A stretch of DNA of 64,000 nucleotides from positions 682,001 through 746,000 of the forward strand of contig NZ_JAIGNS010000001.1 in NCBI RefSeq assembly GCF_019711615.1, given 5' to 3'. Below are positions 8,261 through 17,056 of the stretch, one piece after another. Position 1 is the first letter of the stretch, and each line of letters begins with the position of its first letter. The stretch comes from Qipengyuania intermedia. Lineage in GTDB: Bacteria > Pseudomonadota > Alphaproteobacteria > Sphingomonadales > Sphingomonadaceae. The notes under the pieces are model-generated. The model was not told where the DNA came from and made no database searches. It was given only the letters and a program-made list of their open reading frames with translations. The translations under genes were made by a program, and so were the position numbers.

Positions 8261-8845
8261 ATGCTCGAGGGTCGCCATCCCGATCCGGGAAGTGCGGCGG
8301 AGCAGCTGCTCAGTCAGTTCAGCCCGGTTGTATCGCTCCATTCTCCGGCGGATCACGGCCAAGGGTCCAAGGGGCCGGTATGTTCCCAGCGCTGGACGCT
8401 CGGAATGATTATCGCTCGCTGGTTGGTGCGCCTGGGTCTGGCTCGCGACGAGCCTGTCACGAGCGAGCCGATTACCGAAACGAGGAGCGAACTGCGCCAA
8501 AAGCTTTTCGATTCGATGAGCCGGCTAGAGACAGAGCGCATGGTGGCGATTTTCGCCGATTCCCGCGGACGGATACTGTCGCAGGAACTGGTGGCCGAAG
8601 GCGACAAGGGGCAATTGCGCCTGTCCTTGCGGCAACTTTTCACCAAGGCGCTCAAGCGCGATGCGAAACGCATGATTATCGCCCACAACCATCCGTCCGG
8701 ATGCGCGCACCCTAGCGATAACGATGTCGCAAGCACCAAGCGACTGGATGATTATGCGAGAAGCCTCGGCATCAAGCTCGAAGATCATCTGATCATCGGC
8801 GCCGCGGATATCACCAGCATGCGCACATTGGGGATGCTCGGCTAG
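8261..8845 (+). CDS. RadC-like JAB/JAMM domain protein
   Basis: A 194-residue protein whose C-terminal half is the JAB domain of RadC-like proteins, with HNHPSG at residues 142-147 and Asp154 completing the JAMM metal site. The N-terminus (AAEQLLSQFSPVVSLHS) resembles the RadC helix region but is degenerate, lacking a clear helix-hairpin-helix. ATG 8261 lies just after the previous stop and has no obvious ribosome site; ATG 8405 would give a shorter 146-residue JAB-only product. Function of RadC proteins remains unknown. Confidence 0.83.
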   Translation: MLEGRHPDPGSAAEQLLSQFSPVVSLHSPADHGQGSKGPVCSQRWTLGMIIARWLVRLGLARDEPVTSEPITETRSELRQKLFDSMSRLETERMVAIFADSRGRILSQELVAEGDKGQLRLSLRQLFTKALKRDAKRMIIAHNHPSGCAHPSDNDVASTKRLDDYARSLGIKLEDHLIIGAADITSMRTLGMLG

Positions 8846-8870
8846 CTTTCGCGGTTGGGCAAAAACAATT

Positions 8871-8902
8871 CGGGGGCAATCGAAACATTTCGACTGCCCC
8901 CG
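8871..8902. terminator. Bidirectional intrinsic terminator
   Basis: CGGGGGCA at 8871-8878 pairs with TGCCCCCG at 8895-8902, and an inner TCGAAA/TTTCGA stem sits between them. ATTTTG follows on the plus strand and AATTGTTTTT on the minus strand. It lies between the convergent JAB and SDR genes and can serve both. Confidence 0.85.
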
Positions 8903-8927
8903 ATTTTGTGTCGGTACGATCGTATAG

Positions 8928-9734
8928 TCAGCGGCCACCTGCCGGATCGGCAAAATGCGTCGGCAGGTGCGCGTTCACGATCCCGCCATCGACCGCGATC
9001 GTTTCGCCTACCGTATAGTCGCCCGCGCGGCTGGCGAGGTAAACGCAGCTGCCGCCCATATCGAACTTATCTCCGACGCGCTTGTTCGGGATACCCGCAG
9101 CGCTCGCTTCGGCATGGTCGCGCGCGACCTTGTTCATATTCGACGGGAATGCGCCCGGAGCGATGCCGGTCACATAGACATGATCTTTTACCAACCGTGC
9201 GGCCATGCGGCGCGTCAGGTGGATCAGCGCAGCCTTCGATGCCTGATAAGAATACGTCTCCCACGGATTGATCCTTAGGCCGTCGATGCTGGCGATATTG
9301 ATGACCTTGCCCGGTTTGTCCTGGCTGGCCTCGGCAGTCAGCAGCTTGTGCAGGCGCTGGGTCAGGAAGAACGGTGTCTTCACATTAAGGTCCATGACCT
9401 TGTCCCACCCCTCTTCCGGGAAGTCGAGGTAGTCGGCGCCCCATGCGGCCCCTGCATTATTGACGAGGATATCCAGCTTGGTTTCCCGGCCGGAGATTTC
9501 CGCCACCAGTTCATCGATGCCTTCCAGCGTCGAGATGTCGCCCTGGATCGGAACGACCCGCTCGCCCAGTTCTTCGGCAGTTTCGTGCAATTCACCGCCC
9601 TTGCGCGCAGTGATGTAGACCCGCTCGCATCCTGCAGCGAGAAAGCCTTCGACGATCATGCGACCGATGCCGCGGCTGCCGCCGGTGACCAGCGCGTTGC
9701 GGCCCTTGAGGCTGAACATATCTTCGAGTGTCAT
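8928..9734 (-). CDS. SDR family oxidoreductase
   Basis: A 268-residue classical short-chain dehydrogenase/reductase. The cofactor motif TGGSRGIG, the NNAG motif and the catalytic YQASK with an upstream Ser (IASIDG) are all present. The ATG at 9734 follows GGGAGAGAGACA; a TTG start 18 nt upstream is less likely. It is the third gene of a minus-strand operon behind two acyl-CoA dehydrogenases, so oxidation of a hydroxyacyl intermediate or a related keto reduction is likely, but the substrate is unknown. Confidence 0.92.
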   Translation of the reverse strand: MTLEDMFSLKGRNALVTGGSRGIGRMIVEGFLAAGCERVYITARKGGELHETAEELGERVVPIQGDISTLEGIDELVAEISGRETKLDILVNNAGAAWGADYLDFPEEGWDKVMDLNVKTPFFLTQRLHKLLTAEASQDKPGKVINIASIDGLRINPWETYSYQASKAALIHLTRRMAARLVKDHVYVTGIAPGAFPSNMNKVARDHAEASAAGIPNKRVGDKFDMGGSCVYLASRAGDYTVGETIAVDGGIVNAHLPTHFADPAGGR

Positions 9735-9748
9735 TGTCTCTCTCCCGC

Positions 9749-10888
9749 TCAATAGCCGCTCATGTCGGCCACGCGGCCTGCGTGGTAGTACATGTCGCCG
9801 AGGAATTCCTGCAGCGCGCGATCACGCTTCATGTAGAGGCCGATGTCATATTCGTCGGTCATGCCGATCCCGCCGTGCATCTGCACACCTTCCTTGACGG
9901 CGAGGCCTGCAGCCTTGGCAACCTTTGCCTTCGCAACCGAAGCCATCAGATCGGCTTTCTCGCTTCCGCCGTCGAGAAGCTGGGCTGCCTTCATCGTGAC
10001 CGCGCGGGCGATCTCCACTTCGGAATAGAGATGCGCTGCACGGTGCTGCAAAGCCTGGAATTCGCCAATAAGCTTGCCGAACTGCTTGCGCTGTTTGAGG
10101 TAATCGACGGTCATGTCCATCGCCCCGCTGGCGACGCCGACGCCTTCGGCGGCGGCACCGATGCGGCCTGCAGTCAGCATGGCGTTGAGGATCTCGCGGC
10201 CCCCATCGACTTCACCAATCACGGCATCGCCATCCAGCTCCACACCGTCGAATTTGGTATGCGTGGCCATAGAGCTATCGACGAGGCGGACTGCGTCATG
10301 GCTCACGTTGGAAGCGTCTTTCGGAACCGCGAACAGGGTGATGCCGTCCGCATCGTCATCGCTGCCAGAGGTGCGCGCCGCCACGACGAGCATGTCGGAG
10401 CTAGCGCCGTGGAGAACGAAGTCCTTCTGGCCGGTCAGCTTGAAACCGTTGCCCGACTTTTCCGCCCTGGTCTTGATGGTCTCGGGGCGATGCTTGGCAC
10501 CCTCATCGATGGCGACTGTGTAGACATGGTCGCCGGAAACGAGGCCGGGAAGCCAACGCTCACGCGCATTGTTGTCAGCGTGCTTGAGCGCGGTCGCCGC
10601 CAGCACCGAACTGGCAAGGAAGGGCGATGGCGTAAGATTGCGCCCGATTTCCTCGAGCACGATGCCCGCTTCATAGCTGCCCATTCCGAGCCCGCCATCG
10701 TCTTCGCTCACCAGCATGCCGGTGAAGCCCATTTCGGCAAACTGCTTCCACAAGCCGTGGCCGAAGCCGTCCTTGCAGTCGCGGTCGCGCCAGTGGCGCA
10801 GCTGTTTTGCGATCGCACCTTCTTCGGCCATGAACTGGCTTGCGGTTTCGGCCAGCATGGCCTGGTCGTCGTCGTGATAAAGCGGCAT
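9749..10888 (-). CDS. Acyl-CoA dehydrogenase (second subunit-type gene)
   Basis: A 379-residue FAD-dependent acyl-CoA dehydrogenase with N-terminal helical (to about 110), middle beta (about 120-215) and C-terminal helical (about 225-370) domains. Recognisable segments are LVSEDDGGLGMG, QKDFVLHGA, and VQMHGGIGMTDEYDIGLYMKRD at the C-terminus. It begins 3 nt after another acyl-CoA dehydrogenase gene. Adjacent pairs like this often form alpha2beta2 heterotetramers acting on bulky acyl-CoAs such as steroid side chains; that is inference here. Confidence 0.93.
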   Translation of the reverse strand: MPLYHDDDQAMLAETASQFMAEEGAIAKQLRHWRDRDCKDGFGHGLWKQFAEMGFTGMLVSEDDGGLGMGSYEAGIVLEEIGRNLTPSPFLASSVLAATALKHADNNARERWLPGLVSGDHVYTVAIDEGAKHRPETIKTRAEKSGNGFKLTGQKDFVLHGASSDMLVVAARTSGSDDDADGITLFAVPKDASNVSHDAVRLVDSSMATHTKFDGVELDGDAVIGEVDGGREILNAMLTAGRIGAAAEGVGVASGAMDMTVDYLKQRKQFGKLIGEFQALQHRAAHLYSEVEIARAVTMKAAQLLDGGSEKADLMASVAKAKVAKAAGLAVKEGVQMHGGIGMTDEYDIGLYMKRDRALQEFLGDMYYHAGRVADMSGY

Positions 10889-10891
10889 GGA

Positions 10892-12073
10892 TCAGGCTCC
10901 CGGCAGGTCGAGAATGCGTTTGGAAATGACGTTGAGCATGACTTCGCTCGTGCCGCCCTCGATGGAATTGGCCTTGGTGCGGAGCCAGTTGCGCGCGGGC
11001 TTGCCGCCACGCGTTTCCTCGCTTTCCCATTCCAGGGCCCTGCTGCCGCCAGCCGCCATCATCAATTCGTGGCGCGTCTTGTTCAGTTCCGTCCCGACAT
11101 ATTTCATCATGTTGGGCTGTGCTGGATGGCCCTTGCCGGCCTTCATCTCGTCGAGGAATTTCTCGCCCATGGCCGAATAGGCCAGCGCGTCGACGTCGAA
11201 CATGGCCAATTCTGCCCGCAGCACTGCGTCGAGTTCACCGCTCATGCGCTTCATCGCCGCACCGATGGCCGCGGTGCGATCGCCGCCGCCGGCGCCCGAG
11301 ATCATCTCGCGTTCGTGGCCGAGCAGGTACTTCGCCACGTCCCAGCCGCGATTGATTTCGCCGACGTATCCGGGGATGTCCTCGCCATACGACTTGGGCA
11401 CTTTCACATCGTCCATAAAGGTTTCGCAGAACGGGCTGTTGCCGCTGATCAGCTTGATCGGCTTGGTCGAGACGCCTTCGCTCGCCATGTCGAACAGCAT
11501 GAAGGTGATGCCCTGGTACTTATTTTCCTTGTCCGTGCGGACGAGGCAGAAAATCCAGTCCGCTTCATCGGCATAGGAGGTCCAGATCTTCTGGCCATTG
11601 ACGATCCAGTGATCACCCTTGTCCTCGCCGAAGGTCTGCATGGACACGAGGTCGGAGCCGCTGCCCGGTTCGGAATAACCCTGGCACCAACGGATTTCGC
11701 CGCGGGCGATTTCATTGAGGAATTTCTGTTTCTGCCCTTCGGTGCCAAATTTCAGCAGCGCCGGGCCGAGCATCCAGATACCGAAGCTCGAAAGCGGTGG
11801 ACGAGCACCGATCCGCGACATTTCCTGGCGCAGGATCTTGCCTTCGGCCGGTGTCAGACCGGCACCGCCATAGGCCTCTGGCCATTCGGCCACAGTGTAG
11901 CCCTTGTCGCGGCAGGCCTCGAACCAAGCCTTCTGCGCGTCGTTCTTGAAAGTGGCATGGCGGCCGCCCCAATAGACGTCGTCTTCATCCTTTACGGGCT
12001 GGCGCATTTCGGGCGGACAATTGGCTTCGAGCCATTCGCGCACTTCGGCGCGGAACGCTTCGTGATCCGACAT
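10892..12073 (-). CDS. Acyl-CoA dehydrogenase (first gene of pair)
   Basis: A 393-residue acyl-CoA dehydrogenase that introduces the alpha-beta double bond of an acyl-CoA thioester using FAD. Flavin and substrate segments seen include WCQGYSEPGSGSDL and GQKIWTSYADEADW, and the C-terminus ends with the family EGGTSEVMLNVISKR. I chose ATG 12073, which has GAGGAG upstream and gives MSDHEAFRAEVREWL; an upstream 33-residue extension lacks family similarity. Leads the minus operon of two dehydrogenases and an SDR. Confidence 0.94.
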   Translation of the reverse strand: MSDHEAFRAEVREWLEANCPPEMRQPVKDEDDVYWGGRHATFKNDAQKAWFEACRDKGYTVAEWPEAYGGAGLTPAEGKILRQEMSRIGARPPLSSFGIWMLGPALLKFGTEGQKQKFLNEIARGEIRWCQGYSEPGSGSDLVSMQTFGEDKGDHWIVNGQKIWTSYADEADWIFCLVRTDKENKYQGITFMLFDMASEGVSTKPIKLISGNSPFCETFMDDVKVPKSYGEDIPGYVGEINRGWDVAKYLLGHEREMISGAGGGDRTAAIGAAMKRMSGELDAVLRAELAMFDVDALAYSAMGEKFLDEMKAGKGHPAQPNMMKYVGTELNKTRHELMMAAGGSRALEWESEETRGGKPARNWLRTKANSIEGGTSEVMLNVISKRILDLPGA

Positions 12074-12110
12074 ATCGGGGCTCCTCTCTGGTTCTCTCTC
12101 GTCTTGCGAC

Positions 12111-12127
12111 TTGACGTTTACGTTAGG
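12111..12127. promoter_or_regulatory. Operator-like motif with ACGTTTACGT core
   Basis: TTGACGTTTACGTTAGG lies between the divergent acyl-CoA operons, about 40 bp upstream of the minus-strand dehydrogenase start. A related ATTACGTTGACGG occurs near 12190 ahead of the plus-strand SDR. Motifs of the form TTTACGTTTACGTAAA are known for MerR-type LiuR regulators of branched-chain acyl-CoA genes; similarity is by eye and no regulator gene is nearby. Confidence 0.4.
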
Positions 12128-12252
12128 GTGATTCGGCGGCGCGCCGCAAGGGCGATCACGGTGAAGCGCCATGCCGTAGCGTCAGCCGGATTACGTTGAC
12201 GGCAGGCATGGCACGCCTAAGCTGAAAGGCGAGGAAAACGAGGAGAGAGAGC

Positions 12253-13113
12253 ATGGCCGAGTCCCGGCGATTCTCCGGCAAGACCGTTGTCATTACCGGT
12301 GCCGCATCGGGCATCGGGGCAGACGCCGCACGTCTGTTTGCCAGCGAAGGTGCGATCGTTTTCGCATCCGATATCGACGAGGATGGCGGGGCCGAACTCG
12401 TCGCGGGCAGCGCGGACGACATCCGCTTCGTGCGCTGCGATGTGTGCGACCCCTCCGACATCAAGGCGCTCATGGATCACGCCGCCAAGGAGACCGGCGG
12501 GATCGATGTCGTGTTCAACAACGCCGGTGCCGGCGGCGCGCGTGCGCCGATCGACGAGATCGAGCCCGATGAATGGGACCGCACCTTCGATCTCCTGATG
12601 CGATCGGTCGCCATGGGCATCCGCTACGCCGTCCCGCACATGAAGGGCCGCAAGGGCGCCAGCATCGTAAACGTGTCGAGCGTTGCCGCGGTCGGTCCAG
12701 GCTATTCGCCGACCGCCTATGCTGTCGCCAAGGCGGGCGTGCTTCACCTGACCAAGTGCGCGGCGACCGATCTTGCCCAATACGGCATCCGGGTAAACGC
12801 GGTGCAGCCGGGCTTCATCAATACGAACATCTTTACCAGCTCGCTCGAATTCACCGGCGAGGCAGAGCGCATGGCCAAGCAGGTCATCGCGCAGATGTCC
12901 TCCCATGCCCAGCCCGTCGCACGCGGCGGTCAGCCGCGCGATATTGCCGGCACCGTTGCCTTCCTCGCCAGCGAGGCGGCGGAGTTCATCACCGGTGCGT
13001 CCATCGTTGTCGATGGTGGCATCACCCTGGGTCCGCGGCACAGCTGGGACCCCGAAACGCCGGGAATGTTCGAAGCGCTCGAGGCCATGGAGAAGGAGGG
13101 CCGGACGAACTGA
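12253..13113 (+). CDS. SDR family oxidoreductase
   Basis: A 286-residue short-chain dehydrogenase with TGAASGIG near the N-terminus, NNAGAG in the middle and the catalytic YAVAK after VSSVAA. The C-terminal GASIVVDGG is typical of the family. A strong GAGGAGAGAGAGC ribosome site precedes the ATG. It heads a plus-strand operon and overlaps the next gene by one base (TGATG). A beta-hydroxyacyl-CoA or alcohol dehydrogenase role fits the neighbourhood but is not shown. Confidence 0.92.
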   Translation: MAESRRFSGKTVVITGAASGIGADAARLFASEGAIVFASDIDEDGGAELVAGSADDIRFVRCDVCDPSDIKALMDHAAKETGGIDVVFNNAGAGGARAPIDEIEPDEWDRTFDLLMRSVAMGIRYAVPHMKGRKGASIVNVSSVAAVGPGYSPTAYAVAKAGVLHLTKCAATDLAQYGIRVNAVQPGFINTNIFTSSLEFTGEAERMAKQVIAQMSSHAQPVARGGQPRDIAGTVAFLASEAAEFITGASIVVDGGITLGPRHSWDPETPGMFEALEAMEKEGRTN

Positions 13114-14549
13114 TGGCGTTCGTCGACGGCCCCCTGCCCCAGAGGCTGAAATTCATTCACGGCTTCGGCGCGGTCGCCTTCGGTGTAAAGGACAGCGGGT
13201 TCAGCTTTTTCCTGCTGATATTCTACAACCAGGTCTTGGGCATGGATGCCGGAATGGTCAGCCTGGCGCTAGGCGCAGCGCTGCTGTTCGACGCCGTGAT
13301 CGACCCAGTCCTCGGGAATCTGTCCGACCGCACATATACGCGTTGGGGTCGGAGATTACCTTGGCTCTACACTGCCGCGCTTCCGTTAGCGCTGGCATGG
13401 GCCGTACTGTGGAATCCGGTCATCGACGGCACACCCAGTTTCTGGGAATTGCTGGGCATCGCTGTTGTCGTGAGAGTGCTGCTCTCCGCCTGCGAGGTAC
13501 CCTCGGTCAGCCTCGTGCCCGAGATTACCGCCGATTACGATGAGCGTACCACGCTGTTTCGCTATCGTTACCTGTCGGGCTGGATCGGCGGCATCATCAT
13601 GATGCTCCTCGCCTACACGGTTTTCATGCCGGGGCAGGACGGGATGCTGCAAGCGGGCGGCTACAGCATGTTCGGCCTGTTCGGGGCCGGGCTGATGTTC
13701 GTTTCGGTTGTCGGCTCTGCCCTCGGCCAGCACTATCTCGTCGCCAAGCTGCCCGAAAAGCGCCCCGAGCCATTCAGCATCAAGGGCAGTTTCGACGAGA
13801 TCCGCGATGCTTTCTCCGAACGCGCCTTCCTCATTTTCGTAGCTGGCGGGCTGGCCGCCTACGTCAGCCAGGGCATGACCTTTTCGATCACGAACTACGT
13901 CAATCTGTTCGTCTGGCAGTTCGACCGGGTCGAGCTCATCATCTATCCTATCGTGCTGTTCGTCAGCGTCGTGATGATGTTCTTCGTTGTCGGCCCCATG
14001 CACCGCGACTGGGGCAAGCCGAAAAGCGCCGTCATCGGTTCGATAACCTCGATGGTCCTTGGCCTCACACCATACACCCTGTTCCTGCTCGGCTTCTGGC
14101 CGGAGCCGGGTACCGCAATGTCGACCACGCTGGTGTTCGCCTTCCTCGTGTTCGCCAACCTGTTCGGCATCGTCGTCATGATATCGGGATCCTCGATGAT
14201 CGCAGAAATCGTGGAAGCTTACGAAGAACGCACCGGGCGCCGCGCGGAAGGCAGTTTTTACGCAGGCAACTGGTTCGTCCAGAAATGCGCGACCGGCGTC
14301 GGCATCTTGCTGACCGGCCAGATTATCAGCGCCGCACAAATGCCGGAGAACGCACGCCCCGGCTCGGTTTCCTTCGAAGTGCTGAGCGAGATGCTGCTGC
14401 TCTACGGCGGTGCGATGGTCGTGCTGGCATTCGTCGCAGCCTATTGGCTCGGCCGTTTTCCGATCGACCGTGCCCAGCATGAAGCGCGCATCGCCGCATT
14501 GGATGCCGTGGCGCGCGGAGATATCGACGCGGGCACTTCGGTTCCGTGA
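13113..14549 (+). CDS. MFS transporter of the GPH (MelB-like) cation symporter family
   Basis: A 478-residue transporter with about twelve hydrophobic segments. The signature of glycoside-pentoside-hexuronide symporters is visible: DAVIDPVLGNLSDRTYTRWGRR around residues 52-73, corresponding to loop 2-3. The ATG overlaps the stop of the SDR gene (TGATG) and has GGAGGG upstream. GPH members in sphingomonad acyl-CoA clusters are probably importers of organic acids or terpenoid or steroid-like compounds rather than sugars; the substrate cannot be read from sequence. Confidence 0.9.
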   Translation: MAFVDGPLPQRLKFIHGFGAVAFGVKDSGFSFFLLIFYNQVLGMDAGMVSLALGAALLFDAVIDPVLGNLSDRTYTRWGRRLPWLYTAALPLALAWAVLWNPVIDGTPSFWELLGIAVVVRVLLSACEVPSVSLVPEITADYDERTTLFRYRYLSGWIGGIIMMLLAYTVFMPGQDGMLQAGGYSMFGLFGAGLMFVSVVGSALGQHYLVAKLPEKRPEPFSIKGSFDEIRDAFSERAFLIFVAGGLAAYVSQGMTFSITNYVNLFVWQFDRVELIIYPIVLFVSVVMMFFVVGPMHRDWGKPKSAVIGSITSMVLGLTPYTLFLLGFWPEPGTAMSTTLVFAFLVFANLFGIVVMISGSSMIAEIVEAYEERTGRRAEGSFYAGNWFVQKCATGVGILLTGQIISAAQMPENARPGSVSFEVLSEMLLLYGGAMVVLAFVAAYWLGRFPIDRAQHEARIAALDAVARGDIDAGTSVP

Positions 14550-14621
14550 ATTTCCCCCTTGGCGCGGCTGGCTCGCTCTGCCAGTTTCGCAACGCAACTT
14601 ATTTGATGAGAGGACATTACG

Positions 14622-15968
14622 ATGGATTTCGAACCCACTGAGAGGCAAGTTTACTGGCGCGACCGGGTGAAGAACTTCATCGAAGACCATGTCCGCCCCG
14701 CCGTTCCCACCTACAAGGAACAGGACGCCGAAGGCGATCGCTGGAAAGTGATCCAGGTGGTCGAGGACCTGAAGGCCAAGGCCAAGGACCAGGGCATCTG
14801 GAACCTGTTCATGCCGCCGCGCAACGACAGCCACCACCATGTCGACGAAACCTTCGATTTCGAAGGCCCCGGCCTCACCAACCTCGAATACGCGCTCTGC
14901 GCCGAGGAAATGGGCCGCATCGGTTTCGCCTCGGAGGTGTTCAACTGCTCGGCGCCGGACACCGGCAACATGGAAGTGTTCTTCCGTTACGGCACACGCG
15001 AACAGAAGGAAGAGTGGCTCGAGCCGCTCATGAACGGTCGCATCCGTTCCGCCTTCCTCATGACGGAGCCGTTCACCGCCAGCTCCGACGCGACGAACAT
15101 CGAGACCCGCATCGAGCGCGATGGCGACGAATACGTCATCAACGGGCGCAAGTGGTGGTCGTCGGGCGTGGGCGATCCGCGCTGCAAGGTCGCTATCGTG
15201 ATGGGGAAGACCGATTTCGAAGCAAAGCGCCACGCGCAGCAATCGATGATCCTCATGCCGATGGACGCACCGGGTGTGAAGATCCTGCGCCACCTCCCCG
15301 TCTTCGGCTATGACGATGCCCCGCACGGCCACATGGAAGTGGAACTCACGGACGTACGCGTTCCGGTCACGAATATGCTGCTGGGCGAAGGTCGCGGTTT
15401 CGAGATTGCGCAGGGCCGCCTCGGCCCGGGCCGCATCCACCACTGCATGCGCACCATCGGCGTTGCCGAAGAAGCGCTGGCCAAGATGTGCCAGCGCCTC
15501 CAGGAGCGCGAAGCTTTCGGCAAGCCGATCTACAAACACTCTGTCTGGGAAGAACGCGTTGCGCGTGCCCGTATCGACATCGACATGACCCGCCTGCTCT
15601 GCCTCAAGGCCGCCGACATGATGGACAAGGTCGGCAACAAGTCGGCCAAGCAGGAAATCGCCATGATCAAGGTGCAGGCACCGAATATGGCGCTCAAGAT
15701 CATCGACGATGCGATCCAGGCCCATGGTGGCGGCGGTGTGTCCGACGATTACGGCCTCGCAAATGCCTATGCCCACCAGCGCACCCTGCGTCTGGCAGAC
15801 GGCCCGGACGAGGTTCACGCCCGCTCGATCGCGCGCATGGAGTTCGCCAAGCACATGCCGAAGGAAGGACCAACTTCCAACGCACTTCGTGGCGGCAATG
15901 CGCATTCGGCAAGCGCCGGTAGCGCCGCCGCAGGCTTCAGCTCGGGCGACGTAGGAGCGACGCGCTAA
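14622..15968 (+). CDS. Acyl-CoA dehydrogenase, ACAD10/11 or LvaC-like
   Basis: A 448-residue acyl-CoA dehydrogenase, longer than the pair on the minus strand. It carries [20 protein letters not shown] and [10 protein letters not shown] in the middle domain and [20 protein letters not shown] near the C-terminus, features of the ACAD10/11-like subgroup. GAGAGGACATTACG precedes the ATG. It is coupled (TAATG) to an alcohol dehydrogenase and then an APH-type kinase. In known systems this kinase plus dehydrogenase removes a 4-hydroxyl from acyl-CoAs through a phospho intermediate; this role is inferred. Confidence 0.9.
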   Translation: MDFEPTERQVYWRDRVKNFIEDHVRPAVPTYKEQDAEGDRWKVIQVVEDLKAKAKDQGIWNLFMPPRNDSHHHVDETFDFEGPGLTNLEYALCAEEMGRIGFASEVFNCSAPDTGNMEVFFRYGTREQKEEWLEPLMNGRIRSAFLMTEPFTASSDATNIETRIERDGDEYVINGRKWWSSGVGDPRCKVAIVMGKTDFEAKRHAQQSMILMPMDAPGVKILRHLPVFGYDDAPHGHMEVELTDVRVPVTNMLLGEGRGFEIAQGRLGPGRIHHCMRTIGVAEEALAKMCQRLQEREAFGKPIYKHSVWEERVARARIDIDMTRLLCLKAADMMDKVGNKSAKQEIAMIKVQAPNMALKIIDDAIQAHGGGGVSDDYGLANAYAHQRTLRLADGPDEVHARSIARMEFAKHMPKEGPTSNALRGGNAHSASAGSAAAGFSSGDVGATR

Positions 15969-17056
15969 TGGCAAAGGCGGCAATTCTCGAACAGGTCGGC
16001 GGCCTGACGATCGGCGAGGTCGAACTCGCCGATCCGGCCCCGCATGAAGTGCTGATCGACACCAAGGCCTGCGGCCTGTGCCATTCGGACCTGCACTTCA
16101 TCGAAGGCTCCTACCCCCACCCGCTTCCGGCCATTCCCGGCCACGAGGCGGCGGGCGTAGTGCGCGCAGTCGGCAGCGAAGTGAAGACCGTCAAGCCCGG
16201 CGATCACGTCGTGTCTTGCCTGTCGGCATTCTGCGGTCACTGCGAGTTCTGTGTGACCGGCCGCATGGCGCTGTGCATGGGCGCTGACACTCGCCGCAGC
16301 CAGACGGCTGACCCGCGCATAATGCGGGCAGACGGCAGCGGACCGGTGGCGCAGATGCTCAATCTCTCCGCATTCTGCGAACAGATGCTGATCCACGAGA
16401 ATGCCTGCGTTGCGATCGACAAGGACATGCCGCTTGACCGCGCTGCCATCATTGGCTGCGCGGTGACGACGGGTGCCGGTGCGATCTTCAACGCCTGTTC
16501 CGTCGTGCCGGGCGAAACAGTCGCCGTGGTCGGTTGCGGCGGGGTTGGCCTTGCGACGATCAACGCGGCGAAAATCGCCGGTGCCGGCAAGGTTATCGCG
16601 CTCGATCCGATCCCGGAGAAGCGCGAGCTCGCCAAGGTCCTCGGCGCCACCCATGCGATCGACGCGATGGCTGACGATGCGGTCGAACAGGTCATGAAAC
16701 TGACCGGCGGCGGCGTGCATCACGCGATCGAGGCGGTTGGCAGGCAAGCCTCCGCAGACCTCGCGGTGAAGCTGCTGCGCCGCGGCGGCACGGCGACGAT
16801 CCTCGGCATGATGCCGCTCGACTGCAAAGTCGGGCTCGGGGCCATGGATCTACTGTCGGGTAAGAAGCTGCAGGGCGCGATCATGGGCATGAACCACTTC
16901 CCGGTCGACCTGCCGCGCCTCGTCGACTTCTACATGCGCGGACTGCTCGATCTAGACACCATCATCGCCGAACGCATCCCGCTCGAGAAGATCAACGACG
17001 GGTTCGAGAAGATGAAGGCCGGAAATTCGGCGCGCAGCGTGGTGGTATTCGACTGA
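15968..17056 (+). CDS. Zinc-dependent alcohol dehydrogenase
   Basis: A 362-residue medium-chain dehydrogenase. Catalytic zinc ligands are in ACGLCHSDLHF and GHEAAGVV, and a structural zinc lobe is seen as CGHCEFC with a further Cys eight residues on. The NAD-binding GCGGVGL lies near residue 194. It overlaps the preceding acyl-CoA dehydrogenase by one base and is itself followed by a TGATG junction with the kinase gene. It likely oxidises an alcohol generated in the same catabolic route; the substrate is unknown. Confidence 0.92.
   Translation: MAKAAILEQVGGLTIGEVELADPAPHEVLIDTKACGLCHSDLHFIEGSYPHPLPAIPGHEAAGVVRAVGSEVKTVKPGDHVVSCLSAFCGHCEFCVTGRMALCMGADTRRSQTADPRIMRADGSGPVAQMLNLSAFCEQMLIHENACVAIDKDMPLDRAAIIGCAVTTGAGAIFNACSVVPGETVAVVGCGGVGLATINAAKIAGAGKVIALDPIPEKRELAKVLGATHAIDAMADDAVEQVMKLTGGGVHHAIEAVGRQASADLAVKLLRRGGTATILGMMPLDCKVGLGAMDLLSGKKLQGAIMGMNHFPVDLPRLVDFYMRGLLDLDTIIAERIPLEKINDGFEKMKAGNSARSVVVFD

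Noticed and set aside
9728-12199. An 823-codon open frame on the plus strand
   Set aside because: It lies exactly opposite two well-supported acyl-CoA dehydrogenase genes and an SDR start; high-GC codon bias creates long antisense frames. No recognisable domain.
13386-15983. An 865-codon open frame on the minus strand
   Set aside because: Antisense to the MFS transporter and acyl-CoA dehydrogenase genes, with His/Asp/Val-rich composition typical of antisense frames.
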